Shown here piece by piece: positions 1-6,633 of a DNA stretch of 56,246 nt. Location of the stretch: the IMG/VR virus record IMGVR_UViG_3300029448_000047, positions 1 to 56,246 of that record. One strand, 5' to 3'. The notes beneath the pieces were generated by a model. That model was not told where the DNA came from, did no database searches, and saw nothing but the letters and a program-made list of their open reading frames with translations. Within the stretch, counting starts at the first letter, position 1; each line of letters begins with the position of its first letter. The DNA comes from a virus. The translations under genes were made by a program, and so were the position numbers.

Positions 1-39
1 ATTAGATTATGGGAGGCTATGGACGATGGCGATTATTAG
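1..39 (+). CDS. Possible 3' end of an upstream gene
   Basis: From base 1, frame 1 reads 12 codons (IRLWEAMDDGDY) and stops with TAG at 37-39, overlapping the next start by 14 bases. Overlaps of this kind are the rule among the neighbouring early genes, so this may be the tail of a gene cut by the window edge. It is too short to identify and could be chance. Confidence 0.3.
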   Translation: MRLWEAMDDGDY

Positions 40-403
40 ACCGGATCAATACGTTGAGTTGTACTCTGAGTTAGCAGAGTTAATGATGACGTACCTTAAT
101 GCTAACGCTCTGACACCTGAAGAACTTCTGATTTATCAGGAAGAAAACGGGGACATTCGTTACACTGAGTTAGGTCAGCAACAGTTTGAAGAATGCGTTG
201 ATGATGTTGAGGCTGTTTTGACGGCGAACAATATCATCAAGGTGTCTGATGTTGAGTACAACGTTTTGCAAGTTGCTCTTGATCACATGATTGAGCATCA
301 GGAAGGCATTCAGTCGGATGATGTGCCATGCGATGATGCTGAGTGGGATGACATTTGCAAGAGGTTGCAAGCCGCCAAGAAATTGAAGGCGTTGTTTTCA
401 TGA
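26..403 (+). CDS. Hypothetical acidic early protein
   Basis: A 125-residue acidic protein that I do not recognise. It has no membrane segment or signal peptide. The ATG at 26 follows a good Shine-Dalgarno sequence (GGGAGG, 10-15); an ATG at 20 is out of frame. Its stop overlaps the methyltransferase start (ATGA at 400-403), so the two are probably translationally coupled in an early operon. The C-terminus is mixed charge ([15 protein letters not shown]). Function unknown. Confidence 0.75.
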   Translation: MAIIRPDQYVELYSELAELMMTYLNANALTPEELLIYQEENGDIRYTELGQQQFEECVDDVEAVLTANNIIKVSDVEYNVLQVALDHMIEHQEGIQSDDVPCDDAEWDDICKRLQAAKKLKALFS

Positions 404-1431
404 GTGCGTATTACAATGAGATAGATCCGTTTGCCGCTGATTGGCTCCGCAACTTAATTGGTGCGGGGTTAATTGCGGATGGTGTAGTGGACGAGAGGAG
501 CATCAGTGATGTCAGACCAGAGGAACTTTTTGAATTTACTCAGTGCCACTTCTTCGCAGGAATTGGCGTCTGGAGCCACGCACTCAGGGGTGCGGGATGG
601 GACGATGACCGGCCGGTCTGGACGGGATCCTGTCCGTGCCAGCCTTTCAGCGGGGCAGGCAAGAGAGCGGGGATTGCTGACAAGCGGCACTTATTCCCAG
701 ACTGGTTCCACCTCATCCGCGAGTGCCGCCCTGCAACGGTCTTTGGAGAACAGGTTGCGAGTAAAGACGGCCTTGGTTGGATCGACCTTGTACAAGCTGA
801 CATGGAAGGAGAGGGCTACGCCTTTGCACCGTTCGATCTCTGTGCTGCGGGGTTCGGTGCGCCGCACATCAGGCAACGTTTATGGTTCGTGGCCCACTCC
901 GACCACACGGGATCACAAGGGCGGGTATCAGGGTGGACGCATTCGGAACGGCAAGATCAGCACGGACACATTGGATGTGACGGCACAGTTGACGGGATGG
1001 ACAACGCCGGCGGCATCGGACGGGACGCGGGGCGGCACGGGAATTACGGCGGGGATGTCCGGATCGAGTTTGACGCAACTGTCGAAGATGGTGGTTCGCG
1101 GATGGCCGACCCCGAATGCGACCAACAACGGTCGGGGCGAGGGACCGGACGCGAAGGTCAAGCGGGGGATGAATGCGGGGTTGAACCCAGCGGACGCGGC
1201 GAGGCTAGCGGGATGGGATCATTACGGGGCGAGGCTAACGGCATCTGGGGAGATGTTGATTGGCTCTTCTGCAAAGATGCCAAGTGGAGGCCAGTTGAAC
1301 CCAGCACATTCCCGCTGGCTAATGGGATTGCCGGCCGCGTGGGACGATGCCGCGCCTACGGGAACGCGATTGTCTCGGAAGTCGCGCAAGGATTAATCAG
1401 TAGTTTTATAGAAGGAGAGAGAGATGACTGA
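400..1431 (+). CDS. dcm: C5 cytosine-specific DNA methyltransferase
   Basis: Transfers a methyl group from S-adenosylmethionine to carbon 5 of cytosine in DNA; in phages this commonly protects against host restriction. Seen in the 343 residues: motif I FAGIG near residue 52 (SAM binding); motif [11 protein letters not shown] with the catalytic Cys at about 80; a motif VI-like GEQV near 116 (ENV in most relatives); motif [13 protein letters not shown] near 157; and a C-terminal YGNAIV block (motif X region). The ATG at 400 overlaps the previous stop (ATGA); an in-frame ATG-like start at 355 lies inside the previous gene. Residues about 170-300 are Gly/Asp/Arg-rich, where the target-recognition domain should be, and this is the stretch most affected by the second gene encoded in another frame (509-1396). 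The sequence recognised cannot be read from the protein. Confidence 0.93.
   Translation: MSAYYNEIDPFAADWLRNLIGAGLIADGVVDERSISDVRPEELFEFTQCHFFAGIGVWSHALRGAGWDDDRPVWTGSCPCQPFSGAGKRAGIADKRHLFPDWFHLIRECRPATVFGEQVASKDGLGWIDLVQADMEGEGYAFAPFDLCAAGFGAPHIRQRLWFVAHSDHTGSQGRVSGWTHSERQDQHGHIGCDGTVDGMDNAGGIGRDAGRHGNYGGDVRIEFDATVEDGGSRMADPECDQQRSGRGTGREGQAGDECGVEPSGRGEASGMGSLRGEANGIWGDVDWLFCKDAKWRPVEPSTFPLANGIAGRVGRCRAYGNAIVSEVAQGLISSFIEGERDD
509..1396 (+). CDS. Overlapping-frame protein nested in the methyltransferase gene
   Basis: A 295-residue frame lying entirely inside the methyltransferase gene, same strand, other frame. I treat it as real for two reasons. A strong Shine-Dalgarno (GAGGAG, 495-500) sits 8 bases before the ATG at 509. 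The product also matches a phage protein family I recognise from memory, often found beside or over phage dcm genes, with the blocks [11 protein letters not shown]-like (about residue 90), [20 protein letters not shown] and a C-terminal [18 protein letters not shown]. That Trp/Pro-rich ending resembles a segment found in some cytosine methyltransferase proteins. Function unknown; it may assist the methyltransferase or DNA recognition. It is Ser/Thr/Arg-rich with no membrane segment. Confidence 0.7.
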   Translation: MSDQRNFLNLLSATSSQELASGATHSGVRDGTMTGRSGRDPVRASLSAGQARERGLLTSGTYSQTGSTSSASAALQRSLENRLRVKTALVGSTLYKLTWKERATPLHRSISVLRGSVRRTSGNVYGSWPTPTTRDHKGGYQGGRIRNGKISTDTLDVTAQLTGWTTPAASDGTRGGTGITAGMSGSSLTQLSKMVVRGWPTPNATNNGRGEGPDAKVKRGMNAGLNPADAARLAGWDHYGARLTASGEMLIGSSAKMPSGGQLNPAHSRWLMGLPAAWDDAAPTGTRLSRKSRKD

Positions 1432-1654
1432 GTACAAGAAGAAGATGATTGAGTTGAACCATGCGGCCTATCAGGCCGTGGGTTCATGCCCTCACAAGCG
1501 GCCGCATCCTACGGCTGAGGCGTTGATAAGGATTGCACGGGAGATTGACGATTTAATCGATGATGAAACATGGGGCAGGGACAACATGCCGCCTGATGAG
1601 TGGACCGCTGCGGGTGGATTGAAGGCATTTTGTAAACAGCAAGGAGAGAAGTAA
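1424..1654 (+). CDS. Hypothetical small early protein
   Basis: A 76-residue soluble protein starting at ATG 1424, eight bases inside the methyltransferase end, behind a strong Shine-Dalgarno (AGAAGGAGAG just upstream). Its stop overlaps the next start (TAATG at 1652-1656). It contains HAAYQAVGSCPHKRPHPTAEALIR and an acidic DDLIDDETW segment. I do not recognise a family. Coupling suggests co-expression with the methyltransferase. Confidence 0.75.
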   Translation: MTEYKKKMIELNHAAYQAVGSCPHKRPHPTAEALIRIAREIDDLIDDETWGRDNMPPDEWTAAGGLKAFCKQQGEK

Positions 1655-2106
1655 TGGGATTAGATGCATATTTAATTGCGGAGCGGAACAACACTACAAC
1701 GAGTGTTGTGAAGGGAAAGTATGAGGCTGTTGACCGGCCAACGGAAGCGGTCGGTCACGTAAAGACGGGGGACGCAGAGTTGCGTCCTTCTGAGGTTTGC
1801 TGGCCTATTGCCTTGGTCCGGTTGGAGATTCAGTACTGGCGCAAGCATTGGGATTTGCATGAGTTAATTAACCAGAGCTATGCAAGCCCTGATGAGTACA
1901 ACTGCAATCCGATGAAGGTGTATTTATCTCCGGAGAATTTGCGGGAGATTGCGGCTAAGATCCGCGATGATTTAACGGAGGACGCAGACCCTCGGTATCG
2001 TCACCATACAGAAAGGGAGGAGTACGCTAAGAAGTTTGATTTAGCGGCTGATTGGATTGAGTTCGATCAGTGGAACAGATCGGTTTATTATCGGGGAGAT
2101 TTCTGA
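1654..2106 (+). CDS. Conserved phage protein with MGLDAYL start
   Basis: A 150-residue protein beginning MGLDAYLIAE, a start I have seen in many small phage proteins of unknown function; the resemblance is from memory. Residues 52-75 are rich in Trp/Arg (EIQYWRKHWDLHELI). A C-terminal segment contains ERGD-like charged residues and DLAADWIEF. It overlaps both neighbours at the start/stop (TAATG and TGATG), so it is translated as part of the early operon. No catalytic motif is evident. Confidence 0.78.
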   Translation: MGLDAYLIAERNNTTTSVVKGKYEAVDRPTEAVGHVKTGDAELRPSEVCWPIALVRLEIQYWRKHWDLHELINQSYASPDEYNCNPMKVYLSPENLREIAAKIRDDLTEDADPRYRHHTEREEYAKKFDLAADWIEFDQWNRSVYYRGDF

Positions 2107-2288
2107 TGCTTGATTACACTTGGGGCGCAAGCACCGTTGCTACTAAGTACGTGCATCAACGGTTGCATGAGGTTTTGGACATGAAGGATAATGACTCTAT
2201 GTGCATAGCGTTGTCTCAGTTTTATGCTGAGTTAGCGGAAAACTATTACAAGGACACGGGTCAAAGGATTGGTGATCCGCATGATTGA
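2106..2288 (+). CDS. Hypothetical 60-residue early protein
   Basis: The ATG at 2106 overlaps the preceding TGA (TGATG). An upstream in-frame start at 2070 would lie deep in the previous gene and is less likely. The protein is mostly helical in character (SQFYAELAENYYK) with no recognisable family. The stop region overlaps the zinc-ribbon gene that starts at 2281. Confidence 0.65.
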   Translation: MLDYTWGASTVATKYVHQRLHEVLDMKDNDSMCIALSQFYAELAENYYKDTGQRIGDPHD

Positions 2289-2448
2289 GTGTCCGGAGTG
2301 CAGTTACACTGGTCACAAGGGCATGGTTGAGAAGACCTTGTACCAGAGGTTTGGCGAAACGTTAGAGCCGGTAGCTGAGTGGGTTGCTTGTGAGAATTGT
2401 GATGGTTCAGGAGAGATCGATGTTGATCAAGAAGAAGACGCTTGTTGA
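2281..2448 (+). CDS. Tiny zinc-ribbon protein, DnaJ-like CxxCxGxG
   Basis: A 55-residue gene. It encodes two Cys pairs: ECPECSYTG at residues 3-11 and CENCDGSGE at 37-45. The second is a CxxCxGxG element, the repeat used by the DnaJ cysteine-rich zinc domain. Four cysteines could bind one zinc. It overlaps the previous stop by eight bases and sits in the early operon. Role unknown; a zinc-stabilised adaptor or a metal-binding chaperone-like fragment are both possible. HMO-2011-type phages are reported to carry a partial DnaJ domain in their polymerase, which makes a free-standing version here notable. Confidence 0.7.
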   Translation: MIECPECSYTGHKGMVEKTLYQRFGETLEPVAEWVACENCDGSGEIDVDQEEDAC

Positions 2449-2566
2449 GAGTGAGAAAACAGACAAGAAGCTTGAAAGTCAAAAGAGAAAGGCCAAGCAA
2501 GCATCATCCTTGCGTTATCGCAAGGGTGTTAAGGTTAGTTTGTCAAAGGAGCCTTGGAAGAAATGA
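2420..2566 (+). CDS. Hypothetical Lys-rich 48-residue protein
   Basis: ATG 2420 is preceded at good spacing by GGAG (about 2409-2412); other in-frame starts at 2384 and 2402 lie further inside the zinc-ribbon gene. The product is very basic (many KKK and KRK runs, ending SKEPWKK), so nucleic-acid binding is possible, but nothing else supports it. It overlaps both neighbours. Confidence 0.55.
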   Translation: MLIKKKTLVESEKTDKKLESQKRKAKQASSLRYRKGVKVSLSKEPWKK

Positions 2567-2808
2567 GTACGCATAGCGTTAAATCGAAGTCGCGGCATCC
2601 AGGGGCGCCGAGAGAACAGTTTCAAGTTGATCACATTACGTTTGAATTATCTGACACGACTTATGCGTTGGTCGCGGGTGAGGCTGTTTTTGCCAAAGAC
2701 CGGAAGCCGTTGTTTACTGGTTTGATTACCAAGGGCATTGCGGTTCAACTGCGCCAGCTTGCAAATGAGTTTGATAAAAGGGAAGAGTCTTTGATCGACA
2801 GATTGTGA
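2563..2808 (+). CDS. Hypothetical early protein, 81 residues
   Basis: Starts at ATG 2563, overlapping the previous TGA (ATGA). It has a basic N-terminus (KSKSRHPGAP) followed by a compact probable alpha/beta domain and an acidic-basic C-terminal helix. I do not recognise it. It is the last gene before a 102-base gap holding a structured RNA. Confidence 0.7.
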   Translation: MSTHSVKSKSRHPGAPREQFQVDHITFELSDTTYALVAGEAVFAKDRKPLFTGLITKGIAVQLRQLANEFDKREESLIDRL

Positions 2809-2811
2809 TGG

Positions 2812-2883
2812 TGAGAGGCGGCGGCGGAGTTATTCGAGCAAACTGAGCGCAGGTAAGGTTTCAGTTGAATAAGCCGCCTCTCA
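2812..2883 (+). ncRNA. Candidate structured leader RNA (possible riboswitch)
   Basis: A coaxial stem fills the gap before the PP-loop gene. Helix 1 is 11 bp (2812-2822 with 2873-2883). It is followed by a 5'-side bulge GGCGGAG, a 6-bp helix TTATTC/GAATAA (2830-2835 with 2867-2872), a 5'-side bulge GAGCA, a 6-bp helix AACTGA/TCAGTT (2841-2846 with 2861-2866), and a 14-base loop. All pairs are Watson-Crick. No T-run follows on either strand, so it is not a standard terminator. The gene's Shine-Dalgarno lies just downstream. A cis-regulatory role is inference. Confidence 0.6.
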
Positions 2884-2910
2884 TAAAAAGTATATCAAAG
2901 GACGCAGAGA

Positions 2911-3732
2911 ATGCCAGAGTATTTATTGCCCGAAGGCAATGTTTTAATAAGTTTTTCGGGGGGCAGGACCAGTGGGTATATGCTTCACAAGATCTTAGAA
3001 GAGAACGGCGGGTTGCCTGATCGGTGCAAGGTTGTTTTTGCCAACACTGGTCGCGAGATGCCTCAGACATTAGACTTTGTGCACGAGTGTGGTAATCGGT
3101 GGAACGTGCCGATCAAGTGGTTGGAGTACGACCGGATTGATAACAAGGTTACGTTTAAAGAGGTGAGTCACAACTCCGCTGCGCGAAACGGTGAGCCGTT
3201 CGAGACACTGTTATACAAACCTTATTTGCCCAACGCAGTGGCTAGATTTTGCACGGCAGAGTTAAAGGTACGGACGATCAAGCGTTACCTGGTGTCGCAA
3301 AAATGGAAGCATTGGAACTCTGGTATTGGCATTCGTGCTGACGAGCCCCGCAGAATTAATCGTGGGGACAGCAAAGATCGGTGGGTGTTTTGGTATCCGC
3401 TGGCTGATGCGGGAGCAACCAAGGCTACGGTCATGGATTTCTGGAAGCAACAGCCTTTTGATTTGAGATTGTTTGGTCCGAATGGTGTGACGGCGAAGGG
3501 CAACTGTGATGGTTGTTTCTTAAAGAGCGAGGCTACTTTGGCGATGATGTGGCGAGAGCATCCGGATCGTATGGAGTGGTGGTCGGCAATGGAGAAGAAG
3601 ATAGGGGGGACATTTCACAAGCGCAGAAGTTATGACGATGTTGGTAATTTTGTAAAACGGCAGGGCGATTGGATCTTTAATGAAGAGGTAGGCGCCCTTT
3701 GCCAAGAAGATGATGGAGAATGTACGGGATGA
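2911..3732 (+). CDS. PAPS-reductase-family PP-loop ATPase
   Basis: A 273-residue phage member of the phosphoadenosine-phosphosulfate reductase / adenine-nucleotide alpha-hydrolase family. The PP-loop SGGRTSGYML is at residues 16-25, where ATP or a related nucleotide binds. Further blocks are FANTGREMPQTL at about 43-55, RFCTAELKVR at about 112-120 and NCDGCFLKS at 198-206; Cys 114, 199 and 202 could bind an iron-sulfur cluster or zinc. It may act in sulfur assimilation or nucleotide/tRNA/DNA sulfur chemistry; the true substrate of phage members is unclear. AAGGA precedes ATG 2911. The gene is separated from the upstream operon by the structured RNA and overlaps the next gene (ATGA). Confidence 0.85.
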   Translation: MPEYLLPEGNVLISFSGGRTSGYMLHKILEENGGLPDRCKVVFANTGREMPQTLDFVHECGNRWNVPIKWLEYDRIDNKVTFKEVSHNSAARNGEPFETLLYKPYLPNAVARFCTAELKVRTIKRYLVSQKWKHWNSGIGIRADEPRRINRGDSKDRWVFWYPLADAGATKATVMDFWKQQPFDLRLFGPNGVTAKGNCDGCFLKSEATLAMMWREHPDRMEWWSAMEKKIGGTFHKRRSYDDVGNFVKRQGDWIFNEEVGALCQEDDGECTG

Positions 3733-3911
3733 CACTTTATCACCCAGCAAAAGAAGCAGAACTAAAATATTTGCGGCGCATGGTAGATGTTCTTGAGCCC
3801 GAAGCGTACAAGACGGACGCGACACAAGATGCAAAGAACAAACTGTACCACGCACGATTAGAATTAAAGCAGTATGTAAATAAACTAAGACAAGAAGGAT
3901 ATAGAATATGA
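3729..3911 (+). CDS. Hypothetical small helical protein
   Basis: A 60-residue protein starting at ATG 3729, overlapping the previous TGA. The upstream in-frame start at 3720 adds only three residues and lies inside the previous gene. It is highly charged and helical (AKEAELKYLRRMVDVLEPEAY). It overlaps the next gene by four bases. No family recognised. Confidence 0.7.
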   Translation: MTLYHPAKEAELKYLRRMVDVLEPEAYKTDATQDAKNKLYHARLELKQYVNKLRQEGYRI

Positions 3912-4348
3912 TAGTAGATACCAAGCGGGTATTGGTTGAAGAGTTGACCTACTCGGGCAGTGCCTTTGGGGTACTGGCTAATGGCGAGGGGGTGTTTATT
4001 AACTCTCGCATTGTAGACAAGATGGAACTCAGCCCTGGCACTGCGGTTCACGCGCAGATTTTGCCTAACTTTTCTGATAAGCGGGAACAGATTCCATGGC
4101 GCGTGGTTAATATTCAGGCGGAAACGGCGGATCAATTGCAGCCAACTCAAAAGCCAGAGCCAGAGGTTAATGACCATGAGGATGATATAGACGTAAAGAT
4201 CTTTGATGTTTTGGAAGAGGCGGGAAGGCCATTGACCATGCGTGAGATTTTCGACGCTACTGATTTGCATTTACCTGACATACGCGCATCGCTGCACCGG
4301 CAACGTGAGTTGGTGTCCAAGGTAGAAGTTTTCTTTGTATCTAAATAG
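3908..4348 (+). CDS. OB-like plus winged-helix-like early protein
   Basis: A 146-residue protein with two apparent parts. Residues about 1-75 are beta-rich with GSAFGVLANGEGVFINSRI, similar in style to cold-shock/OB folds that bind RNA or single-stranded DNA. After an acidic, Pro-rich linker (QPTQKPEPEVNDHEDD), residues about 95-146 look like a winged helix (IFDVLEEAGRPLTMREIFDAT). The domain assignments are my reading of the pattern. A nucleic-acid-binding or regulatory role would fit; no catalytic residues are seen. It overlaps the previous gene by four bases. Confidence 0.72.
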   Translation: MIVDTKRVLVEELTYSGSAFGVLANGEGVFINSRIVDKMELSPGTAVHAQILPNFSDKREQIPWRVVNIQAETADQLQPTQKPEPEVNDHEDDIDVKIFDVLEEAGRPLTMREIFDATDLHLPDIRASLHRQRELVSKVEVFFVSK

Positions 4349-4360
4349 AGAGGTGTTGAT

Positions 4361-4525
4361 ATGATTAACAGGGAAGAATACAGTGTATTAATTTCAGAGT
4401 TAAAGGCTGCTAACTCTGAAATAGAAAGGCTGCAAGCAGAGAACAAAGAGTTGCGGGAACAAAGCAAGACCGATGAGATTATTAAGTTACTAAAGGCATC
4501 AGGTTCGGGAGATGCCAAACAATGA
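4361..4525 (+). CDS. 54-residue coiled-coil protein
   Basis: A short gene with a good Shine-Dalgarno (GAGAGG, 4347-4352) before ATG 4361. The product is a continuous heptad-like coiled coil (LISELKAANSEIERLQAENK) followed by a Gly/Ser tail. Probably a dimeric adaptor; function unknown. It overlaps the next start (ATGA at 4522-4525). Confidence 0.7.
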   Translation: MINREEYSVLISELKAANSEIERLQAENKELREQSKTDEIIKLLKASGSGDAKQ

Positions 4526-4713
4526 CTAGTGTGTGTCCTCATTACATTGTGGAAAGGTTGGATGATATATCCAAGAAGATTGAGGAGGACATTAAGTTAA
4601 ACCCTAATGCTGATATATTTTCTGACGTTATGGTCGAGGATTTACGGCATGAGATTATTTTTAAGATGGGCGTTGATGCCCACAATGCATGGAAGAAAAA
4701 TAAAAAAGGATAG
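4522..4713 (+). CDS. Hypothetical 63-residue protein
   Basis: Starts at ATG 4522, overlapping the preceding stop. It has a helical, acidic middle and a very basic end (WKKNKKG). No recognised family. It closes the first + strand gene run; the next gene converges from the other strand only five bases away, with no obvious terminator between them. Confidence 0.68.
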   Translation: MTSVCPHYIVERLDDISKKIEEDIKLNPNADIFSDVMVEDLRHEIIFKMGVDAHNAWKKNKKG

Positions 4714-4718
4714 TAATT

Positions 4719-4862
4719 CTATCTGTCAATTGGTAACTTATCCGTCCGAAATATCTCAGCCTTTTGTTTCAGTATAAGTTCTCGTTGACGTTCAAGTTCC
4801 TCAAACTGCCGGTCGATTTCCGACAGCTTGGGGAACTCTACAATTTTACTTTCTTGGTTCAT
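4719..4862 (-). CDS. Hypothetical 47-residue coiled-coil protein
   Basis: On the - strand, ATG at 4862 opens 47 codons ending in TAG at 4719-4721. The middle is a charged heptad-like helix (EIDRQFEELERQRELILKQK). It overlaps the 3' end of the 91-residue gene upstream of it by 17 bases, so it is probably the last member of the SNF2-helicase operon. Function unknown. Confidence 0.6.
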   Translation of the reverse strand: MNQESKIVEFPKLSEIDRQFEELERQRELILKQKAEIFRTDKLPIDR

Positions 4863-5121
4863 TGGACTTGCCAATCTTGGACTTTCTTAAATGCTCTGGT
4901 TCTTTTGAGTAGCCTCTGATCTGGGTAACGTTGTTACCGTTCATAGATTTAAGCAACGCCTTTGATACATCTAGGTCCAACCCTGTTTGCTTGGATATAA
5001 CTTGGGCTCCACTATCGATTGTTCGCAACTGGCGTTTCTTATCCACCATGGTTTCAACCATGGCATCTACCATTTCTTTAGCTACTTCTTTTGCCTGTAG
5101 TTCTAAGTAAGTTTTAGCCAT
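4846..5121 (-). CDS. Hypothetical protein, SNF2-helicase operon
   Basis: 91 residues, starting at ATG 5121 inside the 3' end of the helicase gene (19-base overlap), so coupled to it. The first half is helical (KEVAKEMVDAMVETMVDKKRQL); the second is basic (EHLRKSKIGKSNEPRK) and may touch DNA. Its fixed place after the helicase suggests a partner role, but this is inference only. Confidence 0.7.
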   Translation of the reverse strand: MAKTYLELQAKEVAKEMVDAMVETMVDKKRQLRTIDSGAQVISKQTGLDLDVSKALLKSMNGNNVTQIRGYSKEPEHLRKSKIGKSNEPRK

Positions 5122-6557
5122 TCTCTTGCTTTCTCTCCTAATACTAATGCGCCTATGTTGATCTTGTTTCTAAGTGCTTCAACGATACGTTCGTCTATTG
5201 TGCCTTCTGAGATCAGATCAATATAGGTCACGGGGTTTTTCTGCCCGATGCGGTGAGCCCGGTCTTCACTTTGGATCCGTGTTTCCAAGTTGAAGTCATT
5301 GGCATAGTATACCACAAGGTTGGCCTCGGTCAAAGTTAGGCCGTAACCAGCGGTAGCTGGGTTGCCCACAAAGTATTTCAGTGGGTGGTTGGGGTCTTGA
5401 AAGTTCTGCACGATAGCCAGACGCTCATTGTCCGGAGTGTCTCCAAAGTATGCCGCTGCGGACTCAGGTCCAAACTCTTTGTTCAGCATTGCAACGATAG
5501 ACTTGATGTCATGGCGGAACCGCGACCAGACAATTGCTTTGCCATCGTGTTCTGACATTATTTCTTTGAGTGCGTCTGTTCTTTTGGTTGGAAAGTACTC
5601 GATGTCTCCCTCATCTGTCTTGATATGGCCTGACAGGATCTGTTGTAGGCGCAAAAGCTGTGTAATAACTGCGGGTGCGCTGACCAATTCACCATTGTTT
5701 AGTAGAACCATGGCCTGTCGAGAGATATCGTTGTACATTTTGGTTTGTTCTGGCGTCAGTTGTACATACCTGACGGTGTATGTCTTGTCTGGCAGGTCTA
5801 GGCATTCCTTTTTAAGAACACGGTAGCTGAAGGAACTGATTCGTTCTGTTAGTTCATCCAGATATCGATAGCCTACGATCTGAGTAAACGATCTGGCGCC
5901 CATCTTCTGTTGTCTGGTTATCGCATACCGGCCTTGGAAAGCCCAATACGAATCACCTAGCATACCTCGTTTCAGAAACTCTGCTTGCGAGTAGATGTCG
6001 AGGGGAGACTTGGTGATTGGTGAGCCGGTCAGTAATCTTTTGTATGAGAACCCATCAGATATATCCATGAGTGCTTTGGTTCTTTTGGCCTTGGGGTTTT
6101 TGATGGTGGTGCTTTCATCAATGGCAATCATGCCGTGCTTGCCTAGATGTTTTGACATCCACTTTCCTACACGCTGCCCCTTCGTTGAGGAAAAAGCCTC
6201 CACGTTCATGACAAACACGGTGAGCCCAGCAAAACCTTTTTGTATGGATCGTATTTCTTCTGTTTGTTTTTTGTTTGGCGATGCTACCCAACGAATCATT
6301 CGCAGCGGTACATCATCCGACATGTGTTGAGGTATTTCCTTAGCTACCCAGTTTCGATACACGCCCTTTGGCGCTATCACCAAGGCGAAGTTGATCTTAC
6401 CTTCCAAGAACAACTGTCCCATGTTATCAATGAGAACTTTAGATTTGCCGGTGCCCATTTCCATAAAGAACCCAAAGAAATCTTTCTGTCCAGCAGCATT
6501 CAATGCGGTTCGTTGGTGGTCATACGGTTTCGTTTTGAATTTATAGTTGACTGTCAT
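5103..6557 (-). CDS. SNF2-type superfamily 2 DNA helicase/translocase
   Basis: A 484-residue ATPase expected to translocate on double-stranded DNA. Motifs seen: Walker A MGTGKSK at about 34-40; APKG (motif Ia) near 62; DEST, a DEAH-box variant, at 147-150; LTGSP (motif III) at 176-180; SRFRHD (motif IV region); and the C-terminal arginine-finger block QSEDRAHRIGQ. This order is typical of compact phage/prophage SNF2 proteins. I chose ATG 6557 because GGGAGGAACG lies directly before it; the frame extends upstream to 6590 with weaker support. It lies on the opposite strand from the other replication genes, behind its own promoter. It may act in recombination, replication restart or displacing host proteins. 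Confidence 0.9.
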   Translation of the reverse strand: MTVNYKFKTKPYDHQRTALNAAGQKDFFGFFMEMGTGKSKVLIDNMGQLFLEGKINFALVIAPKGVYRNWVAKEIPQHMSDDVPLRMIRWVASPNKKQTEEIRSIQKGFAGLTVFVMNVEAFSSTKGQRVGKWMSKHLGKHGMIAIDESTTIKNPKAKRTKALMDISDGFSYKRLLTGSPITKSPLDIYSQAEFLKRGMLGDSYWAFQGRYAITRQQKMGARSFTQIVGYRYLDELTERISSFSYRVLKKECLDLPDKTYTVRYVQLTPEQTKMYNDISRQAMVLLNNGELVSAPAVITQLLRLQQILSGHIKTDEGDIEYFPTKRTDALKEIMSEHDGKAIVWSRFRHDIKSIVAMLNKEFGPESAAAYFGDTPDNERLAIVQNFQDPNHPLKYFVGNPATAGYGLTLTEANLVVYYANDFNLETRIQSEDRAHRIGQKNPVTYIDLISEGTIDERIVEALRNKINIGALVLGEKAREWLKLT

Positions 6558-6576
6558 AACGTTCCTCCCATATACT
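6547..6576 (+). promoter_or_regulatory. Possible sigma-70-like promoter for the replication block
   Basis: TTGACT (6547-6552), 18 bases, then TATACT (6571-6576), giving a start near 6583 and a leader of about 50 bases before the gene at 6634. It overlaps the opposing promoter and the helicase start. Supported by consensus similarity only. Confidence 0.4.
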
Positions 6577-6578
6577 CC

Positions 6579-6607
6579 AAAATACGGCACAAAAATGGTT
6601 GTGTCAA
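6579..6607 (-). promoter_or_regulatory. Sigma-70-like promoter for the SNF2 operon
   Basis: On the - strand: a perfect TTGACA (6607-6602), 17 bases, then TATTTT (6584-6579). The predicted start falls near 6572, leaving room for the GGGAGG ribosome site before ATG 6557. The position, spacing and exact -35 make this one of the better promoters in the window. Confidence 0.55.
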
Positions 6608-6633
6608 CTTAACCCTGAAGAGGATGTACTTTA

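Noticed and set aside
5428-6330. Several + strand reading frames within the SNF2 helicase gene
   Set aside because: They lie opposite a helicase with all motifs intact, lack ribosome sites, and show no recognised family.
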